NCBI GenBank assembly: GCA_013399305.1
Contig: VXAI01000046.1
Coordinates: 743,340 to 807,339 of the forward strand
Direction of reading: 5' to 3'
Length of the DNA: 64,000 bases
From: Rostratula benghalensis
Taxonomy: Eukaryota > Chordata > Aves > Charadriiformes > Rostratulidae
The notes below the pieces were generated by a model. That model made no database searches, was not told the DNA's origin, and saw only the letters and a list, made by a program, of their open reading frames with translations. A program made the position numbers and the translations under genes. Shown here one piece after another: positions 39,195 through 63,785 of this stretch. Position 1 is the stretch's first letter. Every line of letters begins with the position of its first letter.

Positions 39195-39388
39195 TTGTTT
39201 TACTTACAGGCATGTAAGAACTTAAACAAGGAGGTAGGTCTTAGTATCTCTCTTCCATATAGCGAGACTGAGTCATTAGGCATGGAAACAACTTGCCCAA
39301 AGTCTTCAGGATCAGAGACTGAGCAAAGAGTTAAAATCAGACCTGAAATCCAGTCTAGTGTCATTGCTGCTCAGCAACCCAGCTCTTA
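39195..39388 (-). mobile_element. MIR-like SINE remnant, antisense
   Basis: Words such as 'actgagtcattaggcatgga', 'caacttgcccaaagtc', 'gagcaaagagttaaaatcagacctg' and the ending 'cagcaacccagctctta' follow, in order, the reverse-oriented MIR consensus (actgaggcacagag, gacttgcccaaggtc, cagagctgggattcgaacc...). The match is diverged. Confidence 0.5.
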
Positions 39389-40609
39389 AAACTATATTTT
39401 TTTTTTTCTAATTTGTAGTTTCTGAAGCACCGTGCTATAAATAGAAGACACATGCTGTGACAATGTTTGCTCTCTGCTTTTAGGCAGTGCTTTCATACAT
39501 TTCTAAAGCACAAACATGCTTTGCGTTTTCAGATCTCAGAGGATAGTCCTATTACCTCTTTACAATCAATATTTGACTATTTTGTTTCAATAAGCCTATT
39601 TTTGTCTTTGTGTTTGTACAGCATATTGCACTGGATTTCATCAGAGTTTTTCTTCTTTTCATACATTAGCGTTTAGGTTTTTTTGGTGAGGATTTTGTGT
39701 TCCTGAGGAATTTGGACTCAGGCCATGCTCATTCTCTTTAGAGTTAAAAATGTTTATTTGTTTTATATAAGGTGGAATAGTTGGATTTGATTGAGGCTAC
39801 CATCTTGTTCATTAATTTAGTTTCTGTCAGCAGACAAAGCTACTGAGCCAGGTACTGATCTCACTTATAGTAAGATGTCTAAAATGTCTTTCTGAAGCTA
39901 TTTAACAGAGCTTCCCTGCTGCAATGTCTGCCACAGTCTGCCTGGCTATGTCTAAAAATTAAAAAGAGAATCTATATTTTTACCAGAGAAGAATTTACTT
40001 GCAACAAAGTGTGGTCATGTAGATTTAGATTTGAAGGCAAATTAATAAAAGACTCAGTTTTGCTAAACTATGTTGATGTCTAACATTTTATTTACGTTTC
40101 TGACTGCCAATGCTTTTACCTGAAAAAACATCTTACCCCTAAAATCTAACGTCATTAAATATTTTCATTTTATTCTCTAGCCAATACTTTCTTAAGCTTT
40201 ATGAGAATCCTGTAGATCTTTCTTTTTTATTCATTGATTGATGACTGAGACCATTAGGGTTATCTGGGACAAGAAATTTGCTTGTCTCTGTCCTGCCAAA
40301 CCAGTTCTGTGGGTCAACAGCAGACTTCAGTTTCAAGGCTGCCAACCTTGCCTTTTTCCACCAGTATTGTTTTCACTATAAGAAGCTTTTTAGCAGTATT
40401 TTGGTTTTCATTATTTTGTTCTTTCATATTAATTTGCATTTATTCCATAAGCAATATTTGAACTCCCAGATTAGAGTTATCAGTATAATCTTAAACTTTA
40501 CTTGAAGGTTCTCATATAGCAGAAGCATTAAGTCATTTCAGTGCCAGATATAAGCTATTAAATAATTCAATGTGTACTTTTTCAACAGACATAAATTATT
40601 GACCAGAAA

Positions 40610-53052
<12,443 letters not shown>

Positions 53053-53403
53053 CTACAAAATTTGGTCTGAGATTAATGTTTACGTGGCTAAATAGGCAGA
53101 CTATAATCTTGTTCCAGTCTGTAATCCAAATTCAATGCATGTACCAAATGACATGCTGCTGTTGCACAGGCCCGTACGCTTGCTCAAAGCAGTAACTGCA
53201 AGCTCTTCACAGACCAACTGACACCAAGCTTTTAGAGGATGAGGTGCTGATTTGCCACTGCTCTACTCCAGTTGCTCTCAGGAGATGAAGCACTGTGTAA
53301 AACTGGAGTAGTACATTGGTGAAGCTGGCACCTAATTTGCTGAAGGCATCGCAGTGTTCCCCAGTTTCACATGCTTGATCCAGCAGATATATAAGCATAT
53401 ACC

Positions 53404-53427
53404 TATGCTTATATATATATAAGCATA
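53404..53427. repeat. Perfect 24-bp palindrome in a TA-rich block
   Basis: TATGCTTATATA at 53,404-53,415 is followed immediately by its exact reverse complement to 53,427. Just upstream, ATAAGCATA/TATGCTTAT form a second perfect 9-bp hairpin with a 4-base loop, so the same arm can pair left or right. It lies in the FAM81A 3' UTR zone. Confidence 0.85.
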
Positions 53428-54014
53428 TATAAGCTGTATATAGATATACAGATAAGCACCTGCACTCATGCCCCTTTTTGAAAACAAACAAAAAACAACA
53501 AAAAAAAACCCCCAACAACCCACAAACAAACAACTTGGCACCATTTGTTTACTATGAGTTTGGCAAGATTCTACACCGTGATATAAATTACTTAACTGAA
53601 ATTAGTGGACATTTTTACAGTTACCCTCTCTACTACTAATTCCCTGGGGAGACAGAAATGGAACCAGACAGACCAATTTCTAAAACCTAGATACCATCAG
53701 AACATCTTTGTTTACTTTTCAAATATCCTATGTGTGTGTGTGAACTAAGTAGTAGTATAAAATGTAGTTGTAGACTAAGATGATTCATGAACAACATAAG
53801 AAACTTAAATCATGTGCTCTTAAGTATTGTGACCTTTTAAAATCAACAACCAAGTGGAGCTGAAACACAGTGAAAGATGTATATAGAGTATTTTATAACT
53901 ATGTGATGGGCATGTGATCCTGTGACTTGTTTCATTACATTTGTAAAAACTTTCAAAGGTTTGAAAACAAAGGAGAAGGTGATAATCTAACATAGTCTGG
54001 AGAATGTAATGTAA

Positions 54015-54020
54015 AATAAA
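54015..54020 (+). promoter_or_regulatory. AATAAA signal, proximal FAM81A candidate
   Basis: First canonical hexamer after the FAM81A stop (963 bases downstream). Confidence 0.4.
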
Positions 54021-54305
54021 ATGCAGTTTATAATCTGCTTTGAAATTTTTATAGAAGTAAAACAGCTGACTTCAAATTTAAGTAGACCTTAATAATTTAT
54101 TAGATTCAAATTGCTAATTGCATTCACAGTATTTCCAAACAACAATGGTGCTTGTTTCCATTCCCAGAACAGATTACATAGTGAAAACCAGCACATGTCA
54201 TATTAATCTAGACAGCAAAATATGTATGTTGATTTTATAGCTTCATTCATAGCTTGATACTGCTCCTCATCTTCGTAAATCCTGCAGGATTACGCATTTG
54301 TGAAA

Positions 54306-54311
54306 AATAAA
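54306..54311 (+). promoter_or_regulatory. AATAAA signal, middle FAM81A candidate
   Basis: Second hexamer, 1.25 kb after the stop. Confidence 0.35.
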
Positions 54312-55099
54312 AGACTTAATCCAGTATCCTATTAATTTATATTATTAACAGTAGTTCATATACAAAAATACTATTATTTTATACAATCATTACTCTTAAT
54401 TCAAATAAATTAATAGGATGCCTCTGCACTGTCTTTAATGGACCCTTCTTCTGGCCAGTATTGCAAAACCATATTCCTATTTGGAAAATCAGTGGCAAAT
54501 TTATCTTCGTGTCCATGAAAAAAGGTTTGGCCCACAGAGTCATCATATTTTTAAAAAATTAGCTCCAAAACCTTAAACTCATTAACTTCCATAGGACAGT
54601 GCAATGTATAAGAATCACAATAATGCACACATCTTTACGGGATTAGCACTTAAATTTATATTTGCTTCCTAGATAGTTGAAATTAATTTAATGCATCAAA
54701 GATACATGAAGTTTTGGCAATTCTAGCATCCAATGCTCTCTGATAACAAAACTGCCTGTTACCCCCACTCCCTATCGTCCATGTGCTGTGAAATTTGTTT
54801 ACAATGGCAGGTAAGGGGAAAGCCCAGTTCAGCAAAGGGAGACAACAAAATGCTTGCAGATATTTTGTGACATTGTCTTAAGAATTCATTCTTTCTTCAT
54901 GTCTGTATTCTTATCTATTCTTCACTATCTAGCCATGTGCAGTGGAAAAAGCTATCACTGGTGTTTTAGAAAAAAAACAAAACAAACAAACAAGAAGAAA
55001 CAGAGAATTTCTTTCATTTCTGTAATGGGAAAACTGACAGAATCTAGTACAACATGAAGAGCATACAAGGAATCTGAGAAGCAATCTATATAGAACTTC

Positions 55100-55105
55100 A
55101 ATAAA
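55100..55105 (+). promoter_or_regulatory. AATAAA signal, distal FAM81A candidate
   Basis: Third hexamer. It is followed within 25 bases by a TG/T-rich stretch (tgtttctcttgtc), the best downstream element of the three. Confidence 0.4.
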
Positions 55106-55762
55106 ATGTTTCTCTTGTCATAACCTTGTATGATTCATCCAGATATAAAATGCCACATAATAACCCTACCCAGCTTTACTTTTGCTGTTTTGAAAATATT
55201 TTTCCTAAATCTAAGCTAAAGCAAGTAACAAACAGCCCTAATATTGTGAGCTGTCAATCAGCACCTTCAAGCCATACCCAGTGCTGTGCAGAGGGAGGTG
55301 CAGGTTATGGGATTCATCTGCAGGCCCTGGGAGCTAGTCCTAGATGGACACACATGACTGCAGCCTTTCCACCCAGTCCTCTAACTGGGCAGTTGTGGAA
55401 GAACTCACATGTTCCAGGCCAAGAGGATTCTGCAGAGAAACTGAGGAAAAGCCAGAATGGAAAAAACTAATATGAAGACAGACTAAAAAATCTGGAGAAG
55501 TAAGGAAGAGAGCACGTCAGAAAAGTGGAGCAACGGAACAGTAGCTGCAGGGGTAGAGGCAGGGAAGTGATTGCCTGATGAAGCACAGACCAGGTTTGAA
55601 GATTTTAGAAAGAGTTGAAAGTTACAAACAATGTATTATCTAATACAAAACACAGAGCCCACAAGGACGGGCACACTGATTCATGCTTACTCCCCTGCTG
55701 CACTTTACTTGGCTTTGAACAATTGGAAAAACAAATTATTTTTGTTTGTTTTCCCTTTTTTA

Positions 55763-55779
55763 TTGTTGTTGTTGTTGTT
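55763..55779. repeat. (TTG)n microsatellite
   Basis: Five TTG units and a partial copy in a T-rich context. Confidence 0.85.
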
Positions 55780-58374
55780 TGCTTTTCTGCAAAAATAGGC
55801 CAAGTGTCTTGTCTACATAGTCTGTCCAGAAGTCCTCATATCTGACAATTAACAGCGAGTCAAGGGAGAATCTTTCAATCATCTTAAAACAGTATGGTCC
55901 CAGGGGGATAGCTAGGATGCCAGGAGGACAGTATCACAGACACGATGGTCTATGGAAACTTGATTGTTCGAAGTGGAAGCTAATTCTGAAAACTGACCTG
56001 CAGAGATCTGATAAAACAGGAAGCAGAGCTCTGAAAGCAGAGCTGTCCCCTCATCTTCCTTTTCCATGCTGGTCTCCAACAGCATTCCTGCACGCCAGTC
56101 CTTCAGGGACTTCTGATGGTGGCAGGAATGTGCTTTCTTTGCCCAACGTAAGTATTCATGCTACGAGTCACTATCTGTAGGGTACCAAACACAGGGTGCC
56201 AGAGCCCACAAATGAGGGGAGGCAGCATTCTCCTGGATGACACTCAAGCAAACAGAATGAGATAGGACATTTGGGAAAGTATAATCCTGAATATGCACAA
56301 AGTAATATTTAAAAGACAAAGCACACTGACATAACCATAAACTCCCTTAAGGAAGGACACAGAGAACCCTTGAAAAACCATCTGCTCCATCTCTCCACTT
56401 CAGGACAGGACCAACTCTACCCAAAGTATCTAACCGGCTTACAAAAATCTATCAAGAATAAAATGTTGACTAATGCAGTCTACTCCAATGCTTAAAGAAC
56501 CTTGTCCTGCTACTCCAACACTTAACCTAAATGGATTTGATAGGACAAGACATAAAGGGCTAGTATTGCAAGCACAGAGGGCACAAACCTAAATTTATTA
56601 CACTCTTCCTTGTATGTCCACTGATTTTTTTAAAGTAACTTGTGTTTTACAGAAGATTCAGATTAAGTTTCACAGGGATCTTTGCCCAGTGTTTCTTAAT
56701 TTTTTTTCTCTTTCCTATTCCTATGCCTCTAAAATACAAATAAAACCCCCAAAGCCACCACCATCAAAACCCAAGGCATACCACTTCCTCTCATGAGGTT
56801 TTAATATCTTTCGTCAGCTATTCAGCATGCATGAGGCTTAAACCATTTGCAGCAGACCATAATACTCAGCCAGCTATACTCCCTGGAAGACATAGCAAGT
56901 GTCCAAGGATAAACTCATTAAATTTGTTTTAACTGGGGTACAGGCCTTTTACATTAGCATGTGATAACACAGTAGAACGACCATGCTGTGCAGTGCAGGA
57001 CTTAACTGGAAACAGAATTACAGGAGTAGTTACAGAGCACTTGTGTTATTTAGACTCATTAAACTAAAGTAATGATGCCAGAAAGTCTTTAAAAGGATGA
57101 TCCTCTTCAACAGCTAGTTGTTTATGCAGTACATTTTTATACCCTGGGAACTTTGTTATCACGTACCAATACAGTTCAGTGGGGGAGGTTCCACAATAGA
57201 GAAAAATGGTATGAAATGTAACAACTAGCAGTATACTCCTGTAACATCAATTTAAACTGAAATGTAGGGTTGTTTTTTTTTTCTTTTTTGTCAATTTCTA
57301 CATTTCCTCCTCTACCTTCTCAAGTATTTAGCCATCAGAATCAGAGAGCGTGCCCTGTATCTTCGGATAACAGTGCTCGTTAGACACGTATTCCAACAAT
57401 GGAAACACCTAATGAGAGATACATGACAAATCAATGAGGCTCCTATTTGTAGAGAAGGGATTCCTCCTGCAATATTTCCCACAGCCTAAGAAATTTAGAG
57501 GCAAATTTGAAAGAAAACAATAATGGAAATTCAGTGCAAGTCCTATATTGAATTTGCCACAGGGTGTCACTATTACTCCTGGCAAGTAAGGGAAGATGCT
57601 CAATGTATCTGTGTAATCCATAAATGCATAAATCCATACCACTGCAGTGGGTCTGGAAGTATTTAACAATATTATGCATTTTGACAGAAGAAGAAAAAAA
57701 AGAACATTCTAGAAGACACTGCTCTATAAAATCTCAATAAAAGCACAAGTTCAGCTAAGCCAAATACTCTTGATTTGATGGTCCTTTAGACAATGTTCAA
57801 GGAATGCTGAGTGGGGACCAAAGCTCTCCACTACCTTTCCTCTCAACAGAACTTTGGCCGACACAATGCCTACCCTCTCCCCCCCAAACTTCTAAATCCA
57901 GGAAAAAAAAATCAGGGGCAGTTCTTCTGAAGTGTAAGTTCTTAAATCAAGAAAAGCTCAAGGAACAACATATATTTCACATGGATTGTCCCAGGAGCTC
58001 CTGCAGACACACAAAAGAGGTTCTCCTCCTAGCACTGTCTCCCCCTCTAAGACTGACATTGGCTGAAAGACCACAGGATAATCTGACAGATACAAAAAGC
58101 CTGAACTGCATGAGAAGATGAGTAGAAATTGACAGTGATAGAGGAAAAAGGAGATTTGCTTCTTGTAGAGTGGCAGGAATGAAAACAACACACCTCATGC
58201 ACTGCTGCACACAGGCCAAACAGCCACTTTCATTAAACTTGACTTTTTGCCAAGAGTCATTTTCAAATGCCCTGCAGTAAACAGGCTTCTGTTATAGGCA
58301 ACTGAAATTGAAGCAGACTAAAAATGAAGACAGATTTTACTGACTTTCTGGTCTCGTGCTACTATTTCCTGATG

Positions 58375-58440
58375 ACAGAAAGCCTGTGAGGTAGGCATCC
58401 TTTTTACTACGTGGCCTTCGTGATCTTGCTATCTCCATTA
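58375..58440 (-). mobile_element. Possible MIR-like fragment
   Basis: 'agaaagcctgtgaggtaggcatcc' resembles the antisense MIR word 'aaccctatgaggtaggtact'. Very short and diverged. Confidence 0.2.
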
Positions 58441-59149
58441 CTAATAGCTTTAGGGGTTCAATAATTGCATATTAGAATATATATACACATCTGCATATGT
58501 AACACATGCTGTGCTGTGATCTTTTCTTCACTAGCTCTGAGAAATATAATTTCAGTACATTGCAATTATCTTATATAAGCCATGAAATTCTAGGACCATG
58601 TGACAATTCAAAGTAGAGCTTTTAAAATACAAATAACTGAAACTGACAACAATAGAAGTTAAGACATATTTTATGCTACTACCATGCTTTGAAAAGATAA
58701 ATGCTAACCTGTTTACTGCTATAAATAATACATCTTATTTACTTTAGAAAGATCTTATGGGGATTGATCACTTTGTATCTTACACAAGTTTGAGTATTTG
58801 AAGCTCTGCAACCCAGTTCCACATATGCTTTCCTTTATGGGATGAATCTCCCCAAAATGAACGTGGCAGCTCATAGCATATAGTAAACTGCTTGCTTACC
58901 TACTTGCATTCATAATGTTTTATGTTGCAAAACAAAAGGGATTGCTGGTCTCTGGTGTGGTCTCCTGGGATCTAGCCACATTAATAGCAAAATCTCGACC
59001 ATTACTTAAAATTTTGGGTTTCCAGTTATCACAAACTCATGAAACAAACAAACAAAAAGTAATGTAATACTATCACAATTTATTTGTAGTAATGCATCTC
59101 CATTTTCCAGAGCAAGGGGAGACTAGGAAAATCCAAATAATACTGACTA

Positions 59150-59228
59150 AATGTCCTGGACCTTTCTCTTCTCCAGGCTGAACCACTCCAACTCTCTCAG
59201 CCTGCCCTCACAGCAGAGCACCCAGGAA
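59150..59228 (-). mobile_element. CR1 fragment, antisense
   Basis: The reverse complement reads 'gagggcaggctgagagagttggagtggttcagcctggagaagagaaagg', a close match to the CR1 ORF2 segment that encodes RLRELGLFSLEKR. Only about 80 bases remain, lacking the 3' end. Confidence 0.8.
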
Positions 59229-60689
59229 AGCACCTCTATGGGAAGTCATACACATTACTTCAGTAACTCAAAAGATCATGCCTTATGGAGGAGAGCTGTT
59301 AAGACAAACCCATTAACCACAGCAAAAACAGAGACTCAGTTAAGTGTAAGTTTCCTTGCAGTCTGCTGAGGTTAGGCAGGGACTGCCCGTCCCCCAAGCC
59401 ACAAATGGGCAGGATCTCTACAAACACTGCATCAGAGGAAGAAAGCCCTCCTCCACTTGCACTACTACAGCTTGATTCCCAATAAAACATAATAAAGTAG
59501 GAGAAATTCCATAGATAAGACAGTTGTCTGACAAACATGATCTAAGTCCAAGCAGAGACCAAAGAACCTCATACATTTCATGACTGTGAAGCTTGTCATT
59601 GGCCCTGGAAACAGTCCCTGTCAAGCTGACAAGGGAACAACTGGGGATTCAAGACAAGATTTAAACAACAGGGACAGGAATGGCATCCTCTATGCTACAG
59701 CAAGGTAATCGTCTGTGCTCTCATTTGGGAAGGACAATGGAATACTATGGTATTAAAAACAGAACAGCAAGGTTTTCACTAAGAAGATATTTTAATCATC
59801 ATTCAAAAGCTTAAGGAGGAGAAATAAACAAAATGCACATCTACGCTCATTTGAGAGCTTTTTGCTTCACGAGCAGTCAGAGAAACAAGGACAGGCCTGT
59901 TGGAACAGCAGTAGAGGGTCTGGCTTTTGAGGTCTTCTTGGCCCAAGGCAGGATTTATTGCAAATGATGAACAGGCTTAATTGTTATTTATACTCTTGCT
60001 CACAGTAGCATGTAGTAGTTAAAACTGAAATGTCTACATGTATTTATATGTGGCATCTAAAATACACCTTATATTTTGCATCTAAACAAATCTGCAGCTT
60101 CATGCACAATGAACCTGGTTTTCACATAAGATACATTTTAAATGCTTGCCTCATGTGAGATGTGTCAGACACCTTTCCATAACTTGGATGACTATGCTTT
60201 CAGTTATATTATTACTCAATACCCAAGGTCCCAGAACAGTCTGTGCTCATGGTAAGGCTTCTTGTGACAATCTACTACCAGCCAAATCATAAAAAAAGTG
60301 CATAGTCATTAATGGAGTTCGCACACGAGAGAAAAAGAGAAAGTGTCAACAGCCACAAATAACACAAAGGTCTAGTTCTTGAAAACTGTAACCAATTTGA
60401 GCTCCTAGTTTGGTACCAACAGAAAATAAAAGCATTGCAAGTTACTGCTCCAGACAAGTAATGGCCCTTCTTTCTGTGCTTTTTTCCTTCATTCAAGGCA
60501 ATTAAATTAATATATTAATGGGCCCTGGTTATCTATCATCCTTAATTCACCCACTACTGAACCTTATGGTTTCAAATTCTCAGAAGCTGAATGAGACCCT
60601 TTGTAAACAGATGTTCTTGCCACATACTCATTATGGCTAAGCACACCAATACCATTTTGTTGTATAATAAGATAATAACCGGTTTTACA

Positions 60690-60780
60690 ACATCCTTGTT
60701 AGACAGGGACTATAACAATTTAAGTTAGAGGAAATGGCACACCATTAAGGTCATGTCTCAAGATTACACAGCAAAACTAC
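60690..60780 (-). mobile_element. Possible MIR-like fragment, antisense
   Basis: 'ttaagttagaggaaatggcacaccattaaggtcatgtctcaagattacacagcaaa' loosely follows the antisense MIR order (aaactgaggcacagag ... ttaagtgacttgcccaaggtcacacagc). Confidence 0.3.
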
Positions 60781-61953
60781 GACACAACAAGAAGGTAACA
60801 GTCCTTACTGGTTCCTGCTTACCAGTGTTAGCCTTCCTCAGACATCAAACTTTCAATTACACCATGACAGTAAATAAATGCTATTTATACAAAGCTTGCA
60901 GCTACAGTGTTTTCATAAGTGACTATGTGGGAAGCGTTGTGGAATATCAATTGATAGTTAATATTTAAATTGCTGCTAATTTACCCTTTAGGCAAGTTTC
61001 ATTTCTGCTATTTGCAGAGAATTTCAAAGCTTAGAATTCATTTCAAGAATTTTTATAAATACCACTATGTTGAAAAAAAAAAGAAAGGAAAAAAGAAAAA
61101 CTTATGACTAGGAAATCTTCTGGCTCCCAGGGGAAAGAATTGTTTCAAATTTGGCTGTTATTTGTTTGGTTGTTGGTTTGGTTGTTATTTTTTTATCACC
61201 TACCAGAAGAACAGGTTCTCTGGTTTGCTTTACAAAAAAAACCGTTCAGGACAGGATGCCTAAACCTTAAAGAAGTCCCTCAGAAATGTCAGGAAAATGA
61301 TTCTACATATGATAATCTGCACTTTGAAATAACACAAAAGGTATTAGTGCTTTAGCAATGGCCTAATTTACTTTAGGTAGTGACGGTTCATGTAATATAC
61401 ATAAACAGGCCTTATAATTAAAACTCAATTCCACCAGTAATAGAAGCATCAATTTAAACAATTACACTCATGTTTCCTAATGAATTTCAATTCTTTTCTA
61501 TAAGGTACTCCAGACAGATAAGACATAGATACCTTTAGCACGCAAACAGAGAAACACATTTACACCCTGCATGTACTCCCAGTATTTCTTCCCCATTTTG
61601 GCTTGGGTGGTTCTCTGCTCCCAGTTTTCCACGTGTACCTAACAGGCATCTGAATGAAACTGGGGACCTTGCAGGTTAGTACCACAGCTTTGTATGGATC
61701 TGGGTTCCTTTTGTTAACTACTAGGCATTAAAGCAATGTTTTTTTCAATTCAATTACACAGCTAAAGATAACAATGGAACAATGCAGTTAAGCCTCACGG
61801 GCCTAAGAGAGTGGAGATTCATCAGCAGAGTTTTGCTGAATATTCTACCATACTTCATTTTAATCCTATTTTGTTAGGGAGTTTCCTGAAGGAAGACTCT
61901 TTAGAATCATCTAGTTCTAGCACAATATTCAAACAGAAAAATTCAAAACTTAC

Positions 61954-62037
61954 CTGGCTATCATCTTTTAACTTGTTCCGCATCTCAGCCTCATCAGTTC
62001 AACAGTGATATTCCTTTTTTCATGGTCTATGCAGTCC
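61954..62037 (-). other. Candidate 84-base exon (noncoding), strong splice sites
   Basis: On the minus strand, a pyrimidine-rich acceptor (gttttcttcaacag) and a near-perfect donor (GCCAG|gtaagt) bracket 84 bases. All three frames contain a stop, so it is not an internal coding exon. It could be a 5' UTR or lncRNA exon, or the first-codon exon of a frame starting ATGCGGAAC. No partner exon was identified, so this rests on splice-site strength alone. Confidence 0.25.
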
Positions 62038-63653
62038 CTGTTGAAGAAAACGAATGCATTGAAAATATCTCAATAATTCTCACCAGATTATGAATTACTA
62101 AAGTACATTTCTCAAAAAACTAACCTGAATGTGTGCTAGCACCACTACTAAAGTACTCTATGAATCCCTAGACTTCATTGAAAAGAAAAAACCAAAAAAC
62201 AAACCATCAGTTTTATAACTAATCTTTCTTAACAAAGAAAATTTAATATTCAAGTTTCATCCAAAGTTCAATTAATCCTTCCTCTAAAGGTAAGCCATAC
62301 TGGCTAAGCAGGTATCAGATAAACTCAAAAAGTGGAAGGAAAGCCATACATATATACAGAGAGAGAGAACAAGAGAGCACTACCACTCTAATAAAAGCAA
62401 CAATCTCAAGGGAGCACCTCTCTCTCCTGCTCCTATCCTTAATCCTAGAACCTGGTCAGTCTTCCTCAGGTGGGAGCCCTATCACAATCACATCCTGCTC
62501 TTTATCACATGGGCACTTCTACATTCACAGAACAACTCTATTTCCACCTCCTCAAACGAATCCTGCCACTTCATCTTAAAAACTAGAGTAATTGTAAAAT
62601 AAAACTGGAATTTGGGAATTCAGCAATGTAACACACAAATCAAACCAACTTCTTCATGGGGATAAAGAAGCAGCAAAAAGTCCAGGGCAGCTCAGAACCC
62701 ATTAGAGAAACAGAATGATTTACTGGAGCAACTCAACTTCAATCCAGGTTAACAATAAGGAAAAATGTGTTACTGCCAAATCACTGTCCAGTGAACCAGT
62801 CTCCTGTCACAAAAAACCCCGGAGGGACCTGCAGGGAGCCAGCACCTGAGTTTGGCTTCCATGAGACACCTTCAGCTGATCTTCCGTCTGTGAGAGAAAT
62901 TTGGGGAAACTGTGTTCTTATAACACATTTAATTGGGGATTTCTGGGCTTTGACCTTCACAACTTTATATCCAAGTTTGTTACACAATATGTAAACTTTA
63001 AATACTAAAATAAAAACAAATAATAGGGTAAAATTTTCAAAAACATTCTGGTGATTAATTATTTAATTAATTCCTAAGACTAAAATGAAGCTGCCTGCTC
63101 AGAAAAACCACTCTTAGGCTATAAATTCATTTGGTCCCCACAAGGCTTAAGCTCCTAGGTGATCAGAATATCTTTAAACAGTATGACATAGGCTCTAAAT
63201 CACTGCAGTGCTTTTGAAAACTGTACTATTACTAACGTATTCTAGCTTCTGACCATCATCATGTGAAAACACTGAAATGTCTGGATTACAAAAATCAGTA
63301 GCACAGACAATGCATCAGCAAACTGATAAATTCTTACCTAAAATATCATCTCAGCTACTTACAAGCAAATCCTTGCAGCCTGGCATAAGCAAGGTCGTTG
63401 TTGCCTCTGACCTGCCACATTGCATTACCTTCATAATTAATTAAGCGGGAATCCAGAATAACACCTGGCCAGCATTCCCAAACACAGCAAAACCACAACT
63501 GGTCTTCTGCAGCACTTTGGACACACAGTACCTAAGTCCGTATTTCTCTGTTTGAGTGAACCAGATAAAATAGATCTCATCTAGTGATTTCTATTGTTTT
63601 AGTGAATTTTCCATCAAAACCTATATTTAAAGCAGTTTCAGTTCCTCCCACAG

Positions 63654-63785
63654 GAGGACCACAGCTCTTTATCGGTGAAACAATCTAGTAACTGCTCTGA
63701 GAGTGCCTTTGAGTCCAGTGAGTTGCATTTTGAAAATCTCCCTGTCTCCAAGGGATCCAGAGCCTCCAAACAGGCTGTATTCTGA
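63654..63785 (+). other. Candidate 3'-terminal coding exon, unknown gene
   Basis: An acceptor with a good pyrimidine tract (cagttcctcccacag) is followed by 43 open codons and TGA at 63,783-63,785. They include the Ser-rich words EDHSSLSVKQSSNCSESAF and ELHFENLPVSKG. The opposite strand is also open over most of the interval, after an acceptor-like ttgttgtcag, so strand and coding status are uncertain. I do not recognise either product. Confidence 0.2.

Larger units (their letters stand above)
36857..40588 (+). other. FAM81A: FAM81A intron 1
   Basis: Bounded by gtgagt and ttttcaacag. It holds a pentanucleotide repeat and two MIR-like remnants. No other exon-like frame stood out, though an alternative 5' exon cannot be excluded. 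Confidence 0.6.
53053..55125 (+). other. FAM81A: FAM81A 3' UTR zone, three possible poly(A) signals
   Basis: After the stop, the first AATAAA hexamers are at 54,015-54,020, 54,306-54,311 and 55,100-55,105; any may end the transcript. The zone is AT-rich, with a palindromic TA-rich block (53,392-53,455) and an A/C-rich low-complexity run (53,478-53,533). The exact 3' end cannot be fixed from sequence alone. Confidence 0.55.
55126..63600. other. Downstream flank, no gene recognised
   Basis: AT-rich sequence with short unsupported frames. No large single-exon frame of the GCNT3 type and no GTF2A2 exon, the human downstream neighbours, was found, so the next gene probably lies right of the window. 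Small CR1/MIR remnants and a candidate 84-base minus-strand exon are listed separately. Confidence 0.5.

Noticed and set aside
57804..58121. 105-codon plus-strand frame
   Set aside because: No domain, no splice partner and a C-run/A-run composition; treated as chance.
63338..63530. Minus-strand frame with words such as GNAMWQVRGNNDLAYARL and two donor-like sites
   Set aside because: About 55 codons, no convincing acceptor, Cys/Trp-rich start, not recognised. The two donors (63,363 and 63,338) give conflicting ends. Probably chance.
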